The notes beneath the pieces were generated by a model that saw only the letters and a program-made list of their open reading frames with translations, did not search any database and was not told the origin of the DNA. From NCBI RefSeq assembly GCF_029623345.1, contig NZ_JAPYKH010000007.1, positions 62,001 to 126,000 of the forward strand: a stretch of 64,000 nt of DNA. Direction: 5' to 3'. This stretch comes from Sphingomonas phyllosphaerae (GTDB lineage Bacteria > Pseudomonadota > Alphaproteobacteria > Sphingomonadales > Sphingomonadaceae). This document shows positions 54,676 through 64,000 of this stretch, piece after piece. Both the position numbers and the translations under genes were made by a program. Position 1 is the stretch's first letter. Each line of letters starts with the position of its first letter.

Positions 54676-55478
54676 CACGAGGGCAAGGACAAGGGCGGCA
54701 GTGCCTCAATCGATGGACGGGCGAGCACGTATCCCTGGCACAGAGTGATCCCGAGCTCGCGGATCGTACGAAGTTCCGCGGCAGTCTCGATGCCCTCGGC
54801 GATGCAGCGGACGCCCAGCGCGTCCGCCATCTGCACCACACCTGCGACGATGATCTGGCGCGAGGTCGACGCATCGATGCCGCGGATCAAAGCCATGTCC
54901 AACTTCAACATATCCGGGCGCAGATCGGCGAGCAGTCCCAATCCCGCGTAGCCCGCGCCGAAATCGTCGATAGCTGTCGTGAACCCGCGCGTCCGGTACG
55001 CGTCGATGATGTGGCGGACATGCGACACGTCGCGCATCCGTTCATCCTCGGTGAACTCGAACATCAGGCGGCCAGGGTCGAAGCCGACACGGCGCGCCGC
55101 GGAGAGCGACGCGCGGATGCACGCATTGGGCTCGTACACGGCGTTCGGCATGAAGTTGATCGACAGCTTCGCGCCGTCGTCTGTCGCGAACAAACGGCCG
55201 GCCAGTTCGATAGCCTTCACCCGGCATGCCTGATCGAACCGGTAGATGAGTTCGGGCGAGACAACGGACAATATGTCACCCGCGGAGCGCCCGTCGACGC
55301 CACGTACCAGCGCCTCATAGGCGAAGACACCGCCTGTGCGGACATCGACGATGGGCTGGAACGCCATCGTGATGTCGATCGGTAAGGCGGCGCCGCTGCG
55401 GCACGCGCGACAGGCGTTGGTGAGCGGTGAGGAGGACGACCGGGCGACGTCCTTGGCCGAGATGGACGTGTGGATCAT
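54675..55478 (-). CDS. EAL c-di-GMP phosphodiesterase of the PYP operon
   Basis: 267 residues, one EAL domain after a short Cys-containing N-terminus (ACRACRSG). Catalytic and metal residues are kept: AYEALVRG, SINFMPN, FEFTEDERM, IDDFGAGYAGL, LKLDMAL, AEGIET and CQGYVLARP. It should degrade c-di-GMP to pGpG. Last gene of the four-gene operon; ATG overlaps the ligase stop (ATGA). With the GGDEF protein upstream it gives the operon both halves of c-di-GMP turnover. Confidence 0.92.
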   Translation of the reverse strand: MIHTSISAKDVARSSSSPLTNACRACRSGAALPIDITMAFQPIVDVRTGGVFAYEALVRGVDGRSAGDILSVVSPELIYRFDQACRVKAIELAGRLFATDDGAKLSINFMPNAVYEPNACIRASLSAARRVGFDPGRLMFEFTEDERMRDVSHVRHIIDAYRTRGFTTAIDDFGAGYAGLGLLADLRPDMLKLDMALIRGIDASTSRQIIVAGVVQMADALGVRCIAEGIETAAELRTIRELGITLCQGYVLARPSIEALPPLSLPS

Positions 55479-56631
55479 GACCAGTCTTCGAGTTTGCCCA
55501 TGGCGTTGCGCGGCAGGGTAGGTCCAAACCGCAGACGGCGCGGGCGCTCCGCCACCGAAAGCCTCTGGGAGATCGCGCGATCGATCAAGGTGGATAGTTG
55601 GGCGGCGTCGCGGCCGTCGGCGGGGACGATGAACGCCTTCAGCCGGCCATTGCCGTCCAGACGCACTGCCGCATCGGCGATGCCGTCAAGCTCGCGCAGC
55701 GTGGCCGCGACCCGCTCAGGCCAGACGTTGTGACCGCCGACCTGGACCGCGCCATCGCGTCGACCGATGAGGCGCAGACCGCGTTCCCCGATCCGCTCGA
55801 TGTGATCGGGCAGCGGGTAGCGGGCGCCGTGAGCATCAATCAGCTGCCAGTCGCTCTCGCCTTGCGGCAGCAAGTGCCAGCGGGGCAGCAGATCGTAAAT
55901 GGTGGCCGGGAGGGCGCGGAAGGCGATCCCGCCAGTCTCGGACGAACCATAAACATCGACGAGCCGGGTCAGCCCGGACGCTAAGAGATCGGTCGCAAGG
56001 GCCGCGTCGAGCGGTCCTGCCGAACTGATGCCGATCACATCGGCAGGAAAGCGGCGCGTCAGGCGCGATAGAGCCTGCCATTGGTCGGGTACGCCAACGA
56101 CCAGGTCGCCGGGGGTCAGGTCAAGCGGGGTGCCGACCGTCGGGGTGACAACAGGAACGCCCAGCGCGTCCGGCAACAATGCCGTCCAGATGAGGCCGTA
56201 CATGTGATGTGCCGGTACAAGCGCCACCACGCGACGACGCTTTGGCAATTGCTCGGCCATGAACCGCGCTTCCATGACGAGGTCAGCGACGGCATGCGAG
56301 CACAGCACGGGTTCGCCCGTTGAACCCGATGACTTGACGGATAGCCGACGTCCGCCTGCGCCATGGTGATGCATGATCCAGTTTGTCCACGCGCCGACGG
56401 TGCCGGGCGGTTCGTCGCCGAGCATGGCATCGTCCAGCTCAAACGCCTCCGCGAGCGCTCCCATGGCGGCGAGCCGCTCAAGCGAGTCTAGGCCAAGCCC
56501 TTCGTCCGCGATGGCCGTCCCGTCGGCCCATGGAGGCGGCAGCGGCAGGTCGCCACCTCGCAAGCGGCGCACCTCCGCCGCAACAAGGGCGCACGCGATC
56601 TGGTGCATCGCCTCGCGTGAGGGTAAAGAAG

Positions 56632-56635
<4 letters not shown>
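55475..56635 (-). CDS. ACP-ANL ligase, likely PYP chromophore (p-coumarate) activator
   Basis: 386 residues. Residues 35-88 resemble an acyl carrier protein (IADEGLGLDSLERLAAMGAL), Ser51 of GLDSLE being the expected phosphopantetheine site. Then an adenylate-forming core: SSGSTGEPV (102-110), VPAHHMYGLIWTALLPDALG, DVYGSSETGG, a GRRDGAVQVGGHNVWP hinge and catalytic Lys381 in LPRNAMGKL. The ANL part is short and lacks most of the usual N-terminal subdomain. PYP needs a p-coumaroyl thioester; such ligases are encoded beside PYP genes in other bacteria. Overlaps both neighbours by ATGA. Confidence 0.85.
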
Positions 56636-57921
<1,286 letters not shown>

Positions 57922-57931
57922 CGCCGGTGCC

Positions 57932-58300
57932 TCATCGCTCGATGAGAACGTAGCGACGTGGCATGTCCGGCTCCGCGAGCAGCTTCAGCCTCACCTTCGT
58001 CGGTCGCATCCGCAAGGTCAGAACATAGGGCACGATGTCGTCAATCCTAGGCTCGTCCTCGAAGCGCTGCGCGATCATGAAGTTGTTCATGCATTGTGCG
58101 ACTGCGTCAAAGAAGGGCACGCCGAGGACGGTGGAAGGGTCCAGCCCCGACATCCGCGCTTCCGTTGCGTTGTAGCGTTGAACGATCGTATCAGCGCCAA
58201 AGCCGACGACGCCGAAAGGCAGGGCGTCCTGCTCTGCGGCGCTCATCGTTTCAAGATCGCGCAGGCTGATGGCCTCGAAACATGCTTCTTCGATCGTCAC
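57932..58300 (-). CDS. pyp: Photoactive yellow protein (blue-light PAS photoreceptor)
   Basis: 122 residues from a GTG at 58300 with gggagg six bases upstream, close to the 125 of Halorhodospira PYP. The alignment is plain: ALPFGVVGFGADTIVQRYNA, SGLDPSTVLGVPFFDAV, AQCMNNF, LRMRPTKVRLKLLAEPD, RRYVLIER. The chromophore cysteine is C70 (C69 in the reference), and pocket residues Y43 (Y42), E47 (E46) and S51 (T50) are kept; R52 is L53. A longer frame to 58591 has no homology upstream of this start. First gene of the operon; it should bind p-coumarate and sense blue light. Confidence 0.93.
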   Translation of the reverse strand: MTIEEACFEAISLRDLETMSAAEQDALPFGVVGFGADTIVQRYNATEARMSGLDPSTVLGVPFFDAVAQCMNNFMIAQRFEDEPRIDDIVPYVLTLRMRPTKVRLKLLAEPDMPRRYVLIER

Positions 58301-58439
58301 GAACGGCCTCCCTCGAACATCCGATCGTACCTCATAGAGCGTTAAACAGCGGCTAAGAGCAGGCGATTTCGCCTTTTCGAGGGCTCCAGACAGGGCGCTT
58401 GCGTCCGCAGCGTGCCCCTGAGATGATGCGAACGCGGGA

Positions 58440-58500
58440 ATGAACAAGCGTCCGAAGTGGGGAGGGCGCCACGGGCAGTGAGTGGCCGATATTGGCAAAC
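58440..58500 (+). repeat. Dispersed repeat family C, copy 8
   Basis: atgaacaagcgtccgaagtg, gggagggcgccacgggcagt, gagtggccgatattggcaaa. Upstream of the PYP gene, next to repeat B copy 3. Confidence 0.6.
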
Positions 58501-58579
58501 GACCGCCTCTGTCCAGAAAGCGACCGTTTTCTGAACGGTGGCATCCCGAGACCGGCCTATCCGGCAACTCGCAGCAGTC

Positions 58580-58720
58580 CCGTTTCTCCATGTCCGATGG
58601 ACCGTTCCGGGAAGATGCAATCGGGAACAGGTTTTGGGAAAACAGCCCAGCCCAGAGGCAGCGGAAGAATAATCCTGCCGGGGCCGTACGATGGGCCTTC
58701 CCAGTCAGGACGGTAGCGAC
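58580..58720 (+). repeat. Dispersed repeat family B, copy 3
   Basis: CCGTTCCGGGAAGATGCAAT, gggaacaggttttgggaaaa, and ggggccgtacgatgggcctt correspond in order to copy 1 at 11647-11760. Confidence 0.6.
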
Positions 58721-59040
58721 GCTCCGCGTACGGTTCCGAACATCCTTTGGTCGGCCTCCGACACAGCGCCAAGACTGAAACCTTGTGCCGATTGCTCTGC
58801 AAGCTTTGATTCGAGTCCCAGTCGCTGCGGGGAGCCCTCCGGCAACCCTTTCAACGGCGGGTCACTCAGCGACAATAATCCCGATGTCGCCAGAGATAGG
58901 TCAAGTGGAGGCGCCGCAATATCGCGAGGAACGGAGCGGTATCATGTCGGCTGACCACCGGCCGCGCTGACGCCGTGGCCGAGCGGTCTTCCAGCCCGCT
59001 GATGATAACAATATTGCATGTTGCTGCAATTGACCTGCCT

Positions 59041-59565
59041 TCAGGCGCGCTTGCGCCTGATCGTCTCATCGAGGCTTGCCATAGGCAGGCCGAACTTGGT
59101 GACCACCATGCGGTTGCGCAAGACTTGTCCGCCGGGCTGAAGATAAAGCCATTGCTGTGCGCGCAGCCCGCCCTTCATCGGGAAGGCGAGGTGCAACAGA
59201 TTGCCCGTCACCTCGCCGGTTACCGGTCCGGCAGCGTCGGAGAGCGTACCCGCATAGCGTCCTTCGCCAACGCGGCGCAGGTGCCACGTCCGGTGGCTTG
59301 GCGGCGCGCTGCCGCGCCGGACGTCCTGGTCCAGCGCGATTTCCCCATCCGGCGTCACGATCCCGTGCCCGTCGACCAGCACCCGCTGGCGGCGCTTCAT
59401 CATGATCTTCAGTATGCCATCACCCTCGGTAGCGCCCGCGAAGAACGCGACCGGATCGAAGGTCGGGGATGTCGCCCGTTGCTGGACCAGATGCCCCGAG
59501 GGCACGCAGGCGCCGAGCGCCAGCGACATCGCAATGGCCGAACACAGCCGGCCGCGCCCATGCAC
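59041..59565 (-). CDS. DUF3833-like lipoprotein
   Basis: 174 residues from GTG 59565 (VHGRGRLCSAIAM), four bases after the Dps stop. Lipobox LGAC follows a short signal. The body has the DUF3833 order: FDPVAFFAGATEGDGILKIM, VDGHGIVTPDGEIALDQDV, RTWHLRRVGEGRYAGT, and RNRMVVTKFGLPMASLDETI. Function of the family is unknown. Likely cotranscribed with the exported Dps. Confidence 0.78.
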   Translation of the reverse strand: MHGRGRLCSAIAMSLALGACVPSGHLVQQRATSPTFDPVAFFAGATEGDGILKIMMKRRQRVLVDGHGIVTPDGEIALDQDVRRGSAPPSHRTWHLRRVGEGRYAGTLSDAAGPVTGEVTGNLLHLAFPMKGGLRAQQWLYLQPGGQVLRNRMVVTKFGLPMASLDETIRRKRA

Positions 59566-59569
59566 GCCG

Positions 59570-60226
59570 TTAATTGACAGGGGCACTGGGCCGACCCGCG
59601 GGTGCGATGGGGCGACCATTGTTGATGTCGGAACCCGTGTTGGGGTCGGTCGGGGTTGACTGGATCATCGCGCGCATCTGCCACTGGTACTTGTCGATTG
59701 TGTGCTGAACTTCCTGCAGTAGGTTCGACGTCGTTGGATCCTTGTCCTCGGTCGCCTTGATCCCGGCCGCGATCTCGTCGCTGGTCACGCGGTAATATTG
59801 CGCGAACCACTGGATCACCTGGGCGTCGTCGACGAATCCACCTGGATATTCGGGAATGCGGCTGGTGCGCACGATCGTGTTCGCCCGACCGTCCGAGGAG
59901 ACGCCGATACCCTGTAGCCGCTCGGCAACCTCGTCGGCGTATTTGGCGACGCCCTCATAATGGTCCTGCAACAGCTCGTGCAGCGGGTAGAACAATGTGC
60001 CCGAGATGTTCCAGTGCGCCTGCTTGGTTTGAAGCTGCAGTTGTTGCAGCTCGGTCAGGGTCTGCTGGAGCGCTTGGATAGAGGCGCGCAGATCACTGCC
60101 CTGCGGTCCATTGTGAACACGATCGGTCACGCTGTTGAGAGGAAACGGGCCTGCCGGCGGCTGGGTCTGCGCGGAAGCAGGTGCGGCAGCGAGCAGTGAT
60201 ACGGTAGCAAGCAAGAGATAGCGCAT
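59570..60226 (-). CDS. Exported Dps/ferritin-like protein
   Basis: 218 residues from ATG 60226 after gagaggaacttca. The signal peptide MRYLLLATVSLLAAAPASAQ is clear. The Dps fold follows: TKQAHWNISGTLFYPLHELL and QDHYEGVAKYADEVAERLQG carry the His and Asp/Glu ferroxidase ligands, then helices to residue 185 and a Pro/Asn-rich tail. Ordinary Dps is cytoplasmic and binds DNA; this one should act in the periplasm, removing iron or peroxide. Confidence 0.88.
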   Translation of the reverse strand: MRYLLLATVSLLAAAPASAQTQPPAGPFPLNSVTDRVHNGPQGSDLRASIQALQQTLTELQQLQLQTKQAHWNISGTLFYPLHELLQDHYEGVAKYADEVAERLQGIGVSSDGRANTIVRTSRIPEYPGGFVDDAQVIQWFAQYYRVTSDEIAAGIKATEDKDPTTSNLLQEVQHTIDKYQWQMRAMIQSTPTDPNTGSDINNGRPIAPAGRPSAPVN

Positions 60227-60321
60227 TGAAGTTCCTCTCCAAGGCGGCGCGGGACCGGCCACCCCATCGGCTTTACCCGTCAGATACGTCTGGCCGCCGT
60301 CGAGGTTGTCTAAATTCGGGT

Positions 60322-61683
60322 TCAGTCTTTGCTGTTCGGGCCTACCAACGATACCGCACTACCCTGCTCGGCGAAGCGCAGCGTGAAACCGTGGAGATCG
60401 GCAATTGCCTTGACCAGGCTTAGGCCGAGTCCAGCGCCCTCACAGTCGTGACGACCACGATAGAAGCGCTGCGTGACGAGCGAGCGCTCGGCACGCGGCA
60501 CCCCTGGTCCGTCGTCGGCGACGGTCACGACGGCAGAGGCTCCTTCGCGCGCGAGCGATAGTGTGACGCGGCCTCGTGGCGGCCCGAATTTCATCGCATT
60601 GTCGATCAGGTTGGACATTGCCTCGACCAGCAGGCTCGCATCGCCCTCGACCGGCTCCACTGCCTCAATGAGGCATGTAAGATCGATGCCGCGATCCTCG
60701 GCGGTCGGGCGGTGCAGCTCACAGGCGTCCTCGGCAAGCTTTGCGAGATCAACCGGTGCGAAGCGGCTGCGCCGAGCATGGTCCCCGAGTTCGCGGATGC
60801 GCAGGAGCGCGGCGACGATGCCCAGCAACTGGTCGATCTCCTCCAGGGCGACGTCGGCGGTCGTCTGGAACGAGTCTATGTCGTCGGCCTCGCGCAGGCC
60901 GCGCTCGAGGCGTGCGCGCAGCCGGGTCAGCGGCGTGCGGAGCTGATGCGCGATGTCATCGCCGACGCCGCGGACGTCCACGACGAGAGACTGAATGCGA
61001 TCGAGCATCGCGTTCATATGCGCGCATAATAGCCCGAAACTGTCCGGCCGGTCGCCAACGGGCAAACGTCCTTCAAGGTCGCCCGCCACGATCCGCTCGG
61101 TCAGCCCGCGCACCGCATCGACCTGCGTCGCCGCCCGGCGCCCCGCCACAAGGCCGAACCCGATGGCAAGCAACAGCCCCGGGATCAGGCCCAATATCAG
61201 TGACCGTTCGACGGTACGCAGCGCCTCCTCGGCATCGTCGAGATCAAGCCCGGTCAGCAACAGCGTGCCATCCGGCATGCCGCATAGGCGCAGGCGTGCC
61301 ACGTCACTGTCTTTGCCGGGAAGCTCGGTCGGTTCGACCGTCGCAAGGAACGAGCCTGTCAGTGAAGTTCCTTCAGGTAGATGAGCGACGTTGCCGTCGA
61401 TCAACCTGCCGTCGTGCGCGAACAGGGCGAGGAAGCGGTCGCGATGAATGTCGTGTGCCAGCATCTCGCGCAGTTCCGCGCTACGCATCGCCGGGGCGAG
61501 GTGGGCAAGCTCGCGGCAATCCTGCGCAAACCCCCGCTCAGCCTCGCGCTGATGGCTGCCGGTCGCCAGCAGCCAGAACAAGCCCGCCAAAACGATCGAC
61601 TGGATGACGAGCAGCGCGGCGATCGCGCCGCCCCAGCGCCACATCGCACGCGTCCGCGGATCAGACAGACGGATCGAAGACAT
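60322..61683 (-). CDS. Heavy-metal-type sensor histidine kinase
   Basis: 453 residues; ATG 61683 overlaps the regulator by 23 bases (M14 at 61644 is alternative). TM1 (AIAALLVIQSIVLAGLFWLL), a periplasmic domain of about 110 residues, TM2 (SLILGLIPGLLLAIGFGLVA), HAMP, H box DDIAHQLRTPLTRL, N box NLIDNAMKFG, G boxes ADDGPGVP and GAGLGLSLVKA all intact. Paired with the OmpR-type regulator and placed opposite a TolC/RND operon, so metal sensing is likely. Confidence 0.92.
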   Translation of the reverse strand: MSSIRLSDPRTRAMWRWGGAIAALLVIQSIVLAGLFWLLATGSHQREAERGFAQDCRELAHLAPAMRSAELREMLAHDIHRDRFLALFAHDGRLIDGNVAHLPEGTSLTGSFLATVEPTELPGKDSDVARLRLCGMPDGTLLLTGLDLDDAEEALRTVERSLILGLIPGLLLAIGFGLVAGRRAATQVDAVRGLTERIVAGDLEGRLPVGDRPDSFGLLCAHMNAMLDRIQSLVVDVRGVGDDIAHQLRTPLTRLRARLERGLREADDIDSFQTTADVALEEIDQLLGIVAALLRIRELGDHARRSRFAPVDLAKLAEDACELHRPTAEDRGIDLTCLIEAVEPVEGDASLLVEAMSNLIDNAMKFGPPRGRVTLSLAREGASAVVTVADDGPGVPRAERSLVTQRFYRGRHDCEGAGLGLSLVKAIADLHGFTLRFAEQGSAVSLVGPNSKD

Positions 61684-62338
61684 AGCCTCTGCCCCGGACG
61701 TTGCGGATCAGCTGTGGCTCCCCATTCGCGTCGACCTTGCGGCGCAAGCGCCCCAGATGAACGTCGACAACATTGCTGTTGGGCTCGAACGTATAGCCCC
61801 ACACGTCCTGAAGCAGCATCGAGCGCGTGACGATCCGTCCCGGCCGGCGGACGAGGTAGTCCAGTAGCTTCAACTCGCGCGGCAACAGGTCAAGCGCGCG
61901 CCCCGCCCGGGTGGCGGTGCCGGCCAGCAGATCGAGGTCGAGCGGACCGGCAATAAGTCGCGTGTCGCGCGTCTCATTTGGCCGGCGGAGCAGTGCCTGG
62001 ACGCGCGCGACGAGTTCGACGAGCGCAAAGGGCTTCGCCAGATAATCGTCTCCGCCCGCACGCAGGCCGCGGACGCGGTCGTCCAGGCTGCCGAGCGCGC
62101 TCAATACCAGCGCCGGCGTTCGGCGGCCCTCTGCGCGCAGCCGTTCGATAACGTCGAGGCCTTCGCCATCGGGTAGTTGGCGATCGAGAATCAGCAGGTC
62201 GACAGCGTCACCCCGGGCGACCGCTAGTCCTTCCGAAACAAGGATCCGATGCGTGACGGCATAACCATGGCCGGCCAGCTCGAGCGCGATCTCGTTCGCG
62301 GTCCCCGCGTCGTCTTCGATGAGCAGGATGTGCGTCAC
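61661..62338 (-). CDS. OmpR-family response regulator (metal-efflux locus)
   Basis: 225 residues. Receiver with D9-D10, phosphoacceptor D52 (LLILDRQLPDG) and AKPFALVE lysine, then a winged helix (KLLDYLVRRPGRIVTRSMLL, NVVDVHLGRLRRKVD). Divergent from the TolC gene by 127 bases, which should hold its binding sites. CzcR/CusR-like by context. Confidence 0.93.
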   Translation of the reverse strand: MTHILLIEDDAGTANEIALELAGHGYAVTHRILVSEGLAVARGDAVDLLILDRQLPDGEGLDVIERLRAEGRRTPALVLSALGSLDDRVRGLRAGGDDYLAKPFALVELVARVQALLRRPNETRDTRLIAGPLDLDLLAGTATRAGRALDLLPRELKLLDYLVRRPGRIVTRSMLLQDVWGYTFEPNSNVVDVHLGRLRRKVDANGEPQLIRNVRGRGYVFDPSV

Positions 62339-62465
62339 CCTTCCGCTTCGCCACTTGCAACAGGCGCCGTCAACTGAATAGCAGTTCAGAGTGTGAACGG
62401 GGATTTAGTCGACGTGAGCCCGATTGGGTGCATAGCGATGGTCGCTGTATCCCGGGAAAAGTCAC

Positions 62466-63719
62466 ATGCGAATTTGCCTTCTCGCGCTATTGCTGGCGGT
62501 CGTCCCGACCGGGGCAGCGGCACAATCGACGGGCATGTCGCTCGATCGGCTGGCCCAGGATGTCGTTGCCAACAATCCCGAGCGGCAGTTCTACCAGCGC
62601 CAGATCGAGACCGCTGGCGTCGAACGCACGGCAGCGGGCCGCTGGGCTGACCCGGAGGCGGTGGTCGAGTTCGGCCAGCGGCAGGCGTCGGACAGGATGA
62701 CTGGCGCCACGCTCGGCGAAGGCACGACCTATGCCGTTTCCGTCGTCCAGCCGATCGAGTTTGGTGGGCGTATCGCCCTGCGGCGCGCGATCGCTGAACG
62801 GCAGGTCGAGCTCGCGCGGACGGGCCTCCAGCAGTTCGACGCGACGCTCGCGGCGCGCGCACGGACACTTGGCTACGCGTTGTTTGCCGCCGACGAGAAG
62901 GCAGCCGTGGCGCGGACCGTGGCACAGCGGATGCGCGAGCTCGCGCGGGTCATCGTGTCGCGTGATCCGGCAGGACCGGCACCGCGTCTGGAGGCAGCGT
63001 CGCTCCAAGGAGGCGCGATCAGCGCCGAACGCACTGCAGCGATGGCGGACGCTGAGGCCAATTCCGCGCTCTACGAGCTCAACCAGTTGCGCGGTGCGCC
63101 GTTTACAGCCCGCATCCGCATCATCCGGCCGGACATGAGCCTGCCTGAACTTGCTTCGGGGCAGGCCTTGGCCGAGCGAGCAAGCGCCAACAACTTCGAG
63201 CTGAAAGCGCTGCGCACCCAGTTCGAACAGCAGGGCCTGCGCGTCGATCTCGCACGCAAGGCGCGAATTCCAACGGTGAGCGTCGGCCCCTATTACGATC
63301 GCGCGCGCTCCGACATCCGCGAGACCAATTATGGTGCGCGACTGTCGACGACGATCCCGCTGTGGAACCGCCAGGCCGGCGAGGTCGCAGTCGAGCAGGG
63401 CAGGCAGGCGCAGGCGAATGCGACGCTGATCGAGGCCGAGCGCCGGATCGCGCGTGATGTCTTCGATCAGGCTGCGCAATATGAAGCCAAGCGGCAGGCA
63501 CTGGCGAAATGGGACGGCGCGTCGCCGCAGAGCTTCGCCAGCGCAGCAGAAGACGCGGATCGCAACTATCGGCTCGGCGCGATTCCGCTGACGACGTACA
63601 TGCAGATGCAGCAATCCTACGTTGACGCCACCAACGCGGTGCTCGACACTCGGCGGGAGGCGCTCGAGGCGCTGCTGCAGTTGCGCGCGCTCAATGGTGG
63701 CGATCCGCTCACACGATGA
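62466..63719 (+). CDS. TolC-family outer-membrane efflux protein
   Basis: 417 residues. Signal peptide MRICLLALLLAVVPTGAAAQ, then two OEP repeats (AQDVVANNPERQFYQRQIET and ASANNFELKALRTQFEQQGL) with the usual coiled-coil helices. CzcC-like in context. The stop overlaps the start of an RND pump gene (ATGA). No periplasmic adaptor gene lies between them; it may follow the pump outside the window. Confidence 0.92.
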   Translation: MRICLLALLLAVVPTGAAAQSTGMSLDRLAQDVVANNPERQFYQRQIETAGVERTAAGRWADPEAVVEFGQRQASDRMTGATLGEGTTYAVSVVQPIEFGGRIALRRAIAERQVELARTGLQQFDATLAARARTLGYALFAADEKAAVARTVAQRMRELARVIVSRDPAGPAPRLEAASLQGGAISAERTAAMADAEANSALYELNQLRGAPFTARIRIIRPDMSLPELASGQALAERASANNFELKALRTQFEQQGLRVDLARKARIPTVSVGPYYDRARSDIRETNYGARLSTTIPLWNRQAGEVAVEQGRQAQANATLIEAERRIARDVFDQAAQYEAKRQALAKWDGASPQSFASAAEDADRNYRLGAIPLTTYMQMQQSYVDATNAVLDTRREALEALLQLRALNGGDPLTR

Positions 63720-64000
63720 TGGGCTGGTTCCTCGACCTCGTCACGCGCCGCCGGCTGGCGGTGGCCGCGATCACCGCGGTCGTCGCCGCGGTCGGGATCT
63801 GGGCGTATGCGACGCTCAGGATCGATGCGATCCCCGACATCACCGGGGTGCAGGTGCAGGTCAACACGATGGTGCCTTCGCTGGCGCCTGAGGAGATCGA
63901 GCGGCTGGCGACGCTGCCGATCGAACGCGCGATGGCGGGACAGCCGGGGCTGACCGAAACGCGGGCGCTGACCAAGACGGGCTTGAGCCAGGTCACGCTC
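63716..64000 (+). CDS. CusA/CzcA-type RND metal efflux pump (5' part)
   Basis: The frame opens MMGWFLDLVTRRRLAVAAIT, with TM1 and then LRIDAIPDITGVQVQVNTM and LAPEEIERLATLPIERAMAG, hallmarks of the heavy-metal RND subfamily (HAE pumps differ here). Cut by the window edge after 95 codons. Start at 63716 overlaps the TolC stop; 63719 is also possible. Confidence 0.93.
   Translation, partial: MMGWFLDLVTRRRLAVAAITAVVAAVGIWAYATLRIDAIPDITGVQVQVNTMVPSLAPEEIERLATLPIERAMAGQPGLTETRALTKTGLSQVTL

Larger units (their letters stand above)
58301..59040. other. Long intergenic region upstream of the PYP operon
   Basis: 740 bases containing repeat C copy 8 and repeat B copy 3. It must include the PYP promoter, but no clear consensus was found. 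Short ORFs on both strands (58342-58954) cross the repeats and lack protein character. Confidence 0.4.

Noticed and set aside
58557..58802. 81-aa minus ORF upstream of the PYP gene
   Set aside because: Lies in repeat B copy 3; composition unlike neighbouring genes.

Overview
The window is high-GC, gene-dense chromosomal DNA from an alphaproteobacterium, most likely a Sphingomonas-type sphingomonad. The evidence is four large TonB-dependent receptor (TBDT) genes, one paired with flavin-halogenase-like genes and glycosidases, a PEP-CTERM protein, a DUF6894 protein, many PAS/GGDEF/EAL signalling proteins, and frequent ATGA start/stop overlaps. No rRNA, tRNA, CRISPR array or prophage was seen.

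Layout. 1-4.4 kb: a truncated multi-PAS histidine kinase, a receiver-only regulator and two small genes. 4.9-10.2 kb: stress and redox housekeeping (zinc alcohol dehydrogenase, HAD phosphatase, hydrophilic proteins, quinone-oxidoreductase-like enzyme with divergent LysR). 10.4-14.5 kb: a PEP-CTERM protein, then a decaying metal islet (TBDT with an in-frame stop, 5'-truncated CDF transporter and MerR) bracketed by dispersed repeats. 14.8-19.1 kb: remains of a xylan-type locus (TBDT, SGNH esterase, 3' stub of a GH67 alpha-glucuronidase). 19.1-24.1 kb: a TetR-controlled redox operon (SDR, Old Yellow Enzyme, quinone oxidoreductase) followed by a frameshifted IS6-like insertion sequence. 24.2-35.2 kb: one long minus-strand operon of TBDT, two halogenase-like flavoproteins, GH5 mannanase-like, GH27 alpha-galactosidase and a GH59 galactosylceramidase-like enzyme. 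35.4-46.5 kb: a TetR/FAD monooxygenase pair, several c-di-GMP and chemotaxis proteins, and gene fragments. 46.8-54.6 kb: a phosphate-scavenging module (alkaline phosphatase, two-component system, TBDT, divergent histidine acid phosphatase/phytase). 54.7-58.3 kb: a photoactive yellow protein (PYP) operon. 59.0-64.0 kb: an exported Dps, a DUF3833 lipoprotein, and a metal-efflux locus (two-component system, TolC-type protein, start of a CusA/CzcA-type RND pump).

The strongest candidate for an unusual system is the operon at 54675-58300. It encodes a PYP with its chromophore cysteine, a PAS-PAS-GGDEF diguanylate cyclase, a short adenylate-forming ligase with an N-terminal acyl-carrier-like domain (probable chromophore loader), and an EAL phosphodiesterase. 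It looks like a complete blue-light to c-di-GMP unit that carries its own chromophore ligase. The second is the GH59/GH27/GH5 operon, where a family best known for galactosylceramide hydrolysis sits with mannan-type enzymes.

Three dispersed non-coding repeat families were found by eye. Family C (about 65 bp, eight copies) mostly lies between convergent gene ends. Family B (about 100 bp, three copies) occurs close to C. Family A (up to about 215 bp, three copies) begins with the same 12 bases as the IS6-like terminal repeat, and one copy abuts the break in the GH67 stub.
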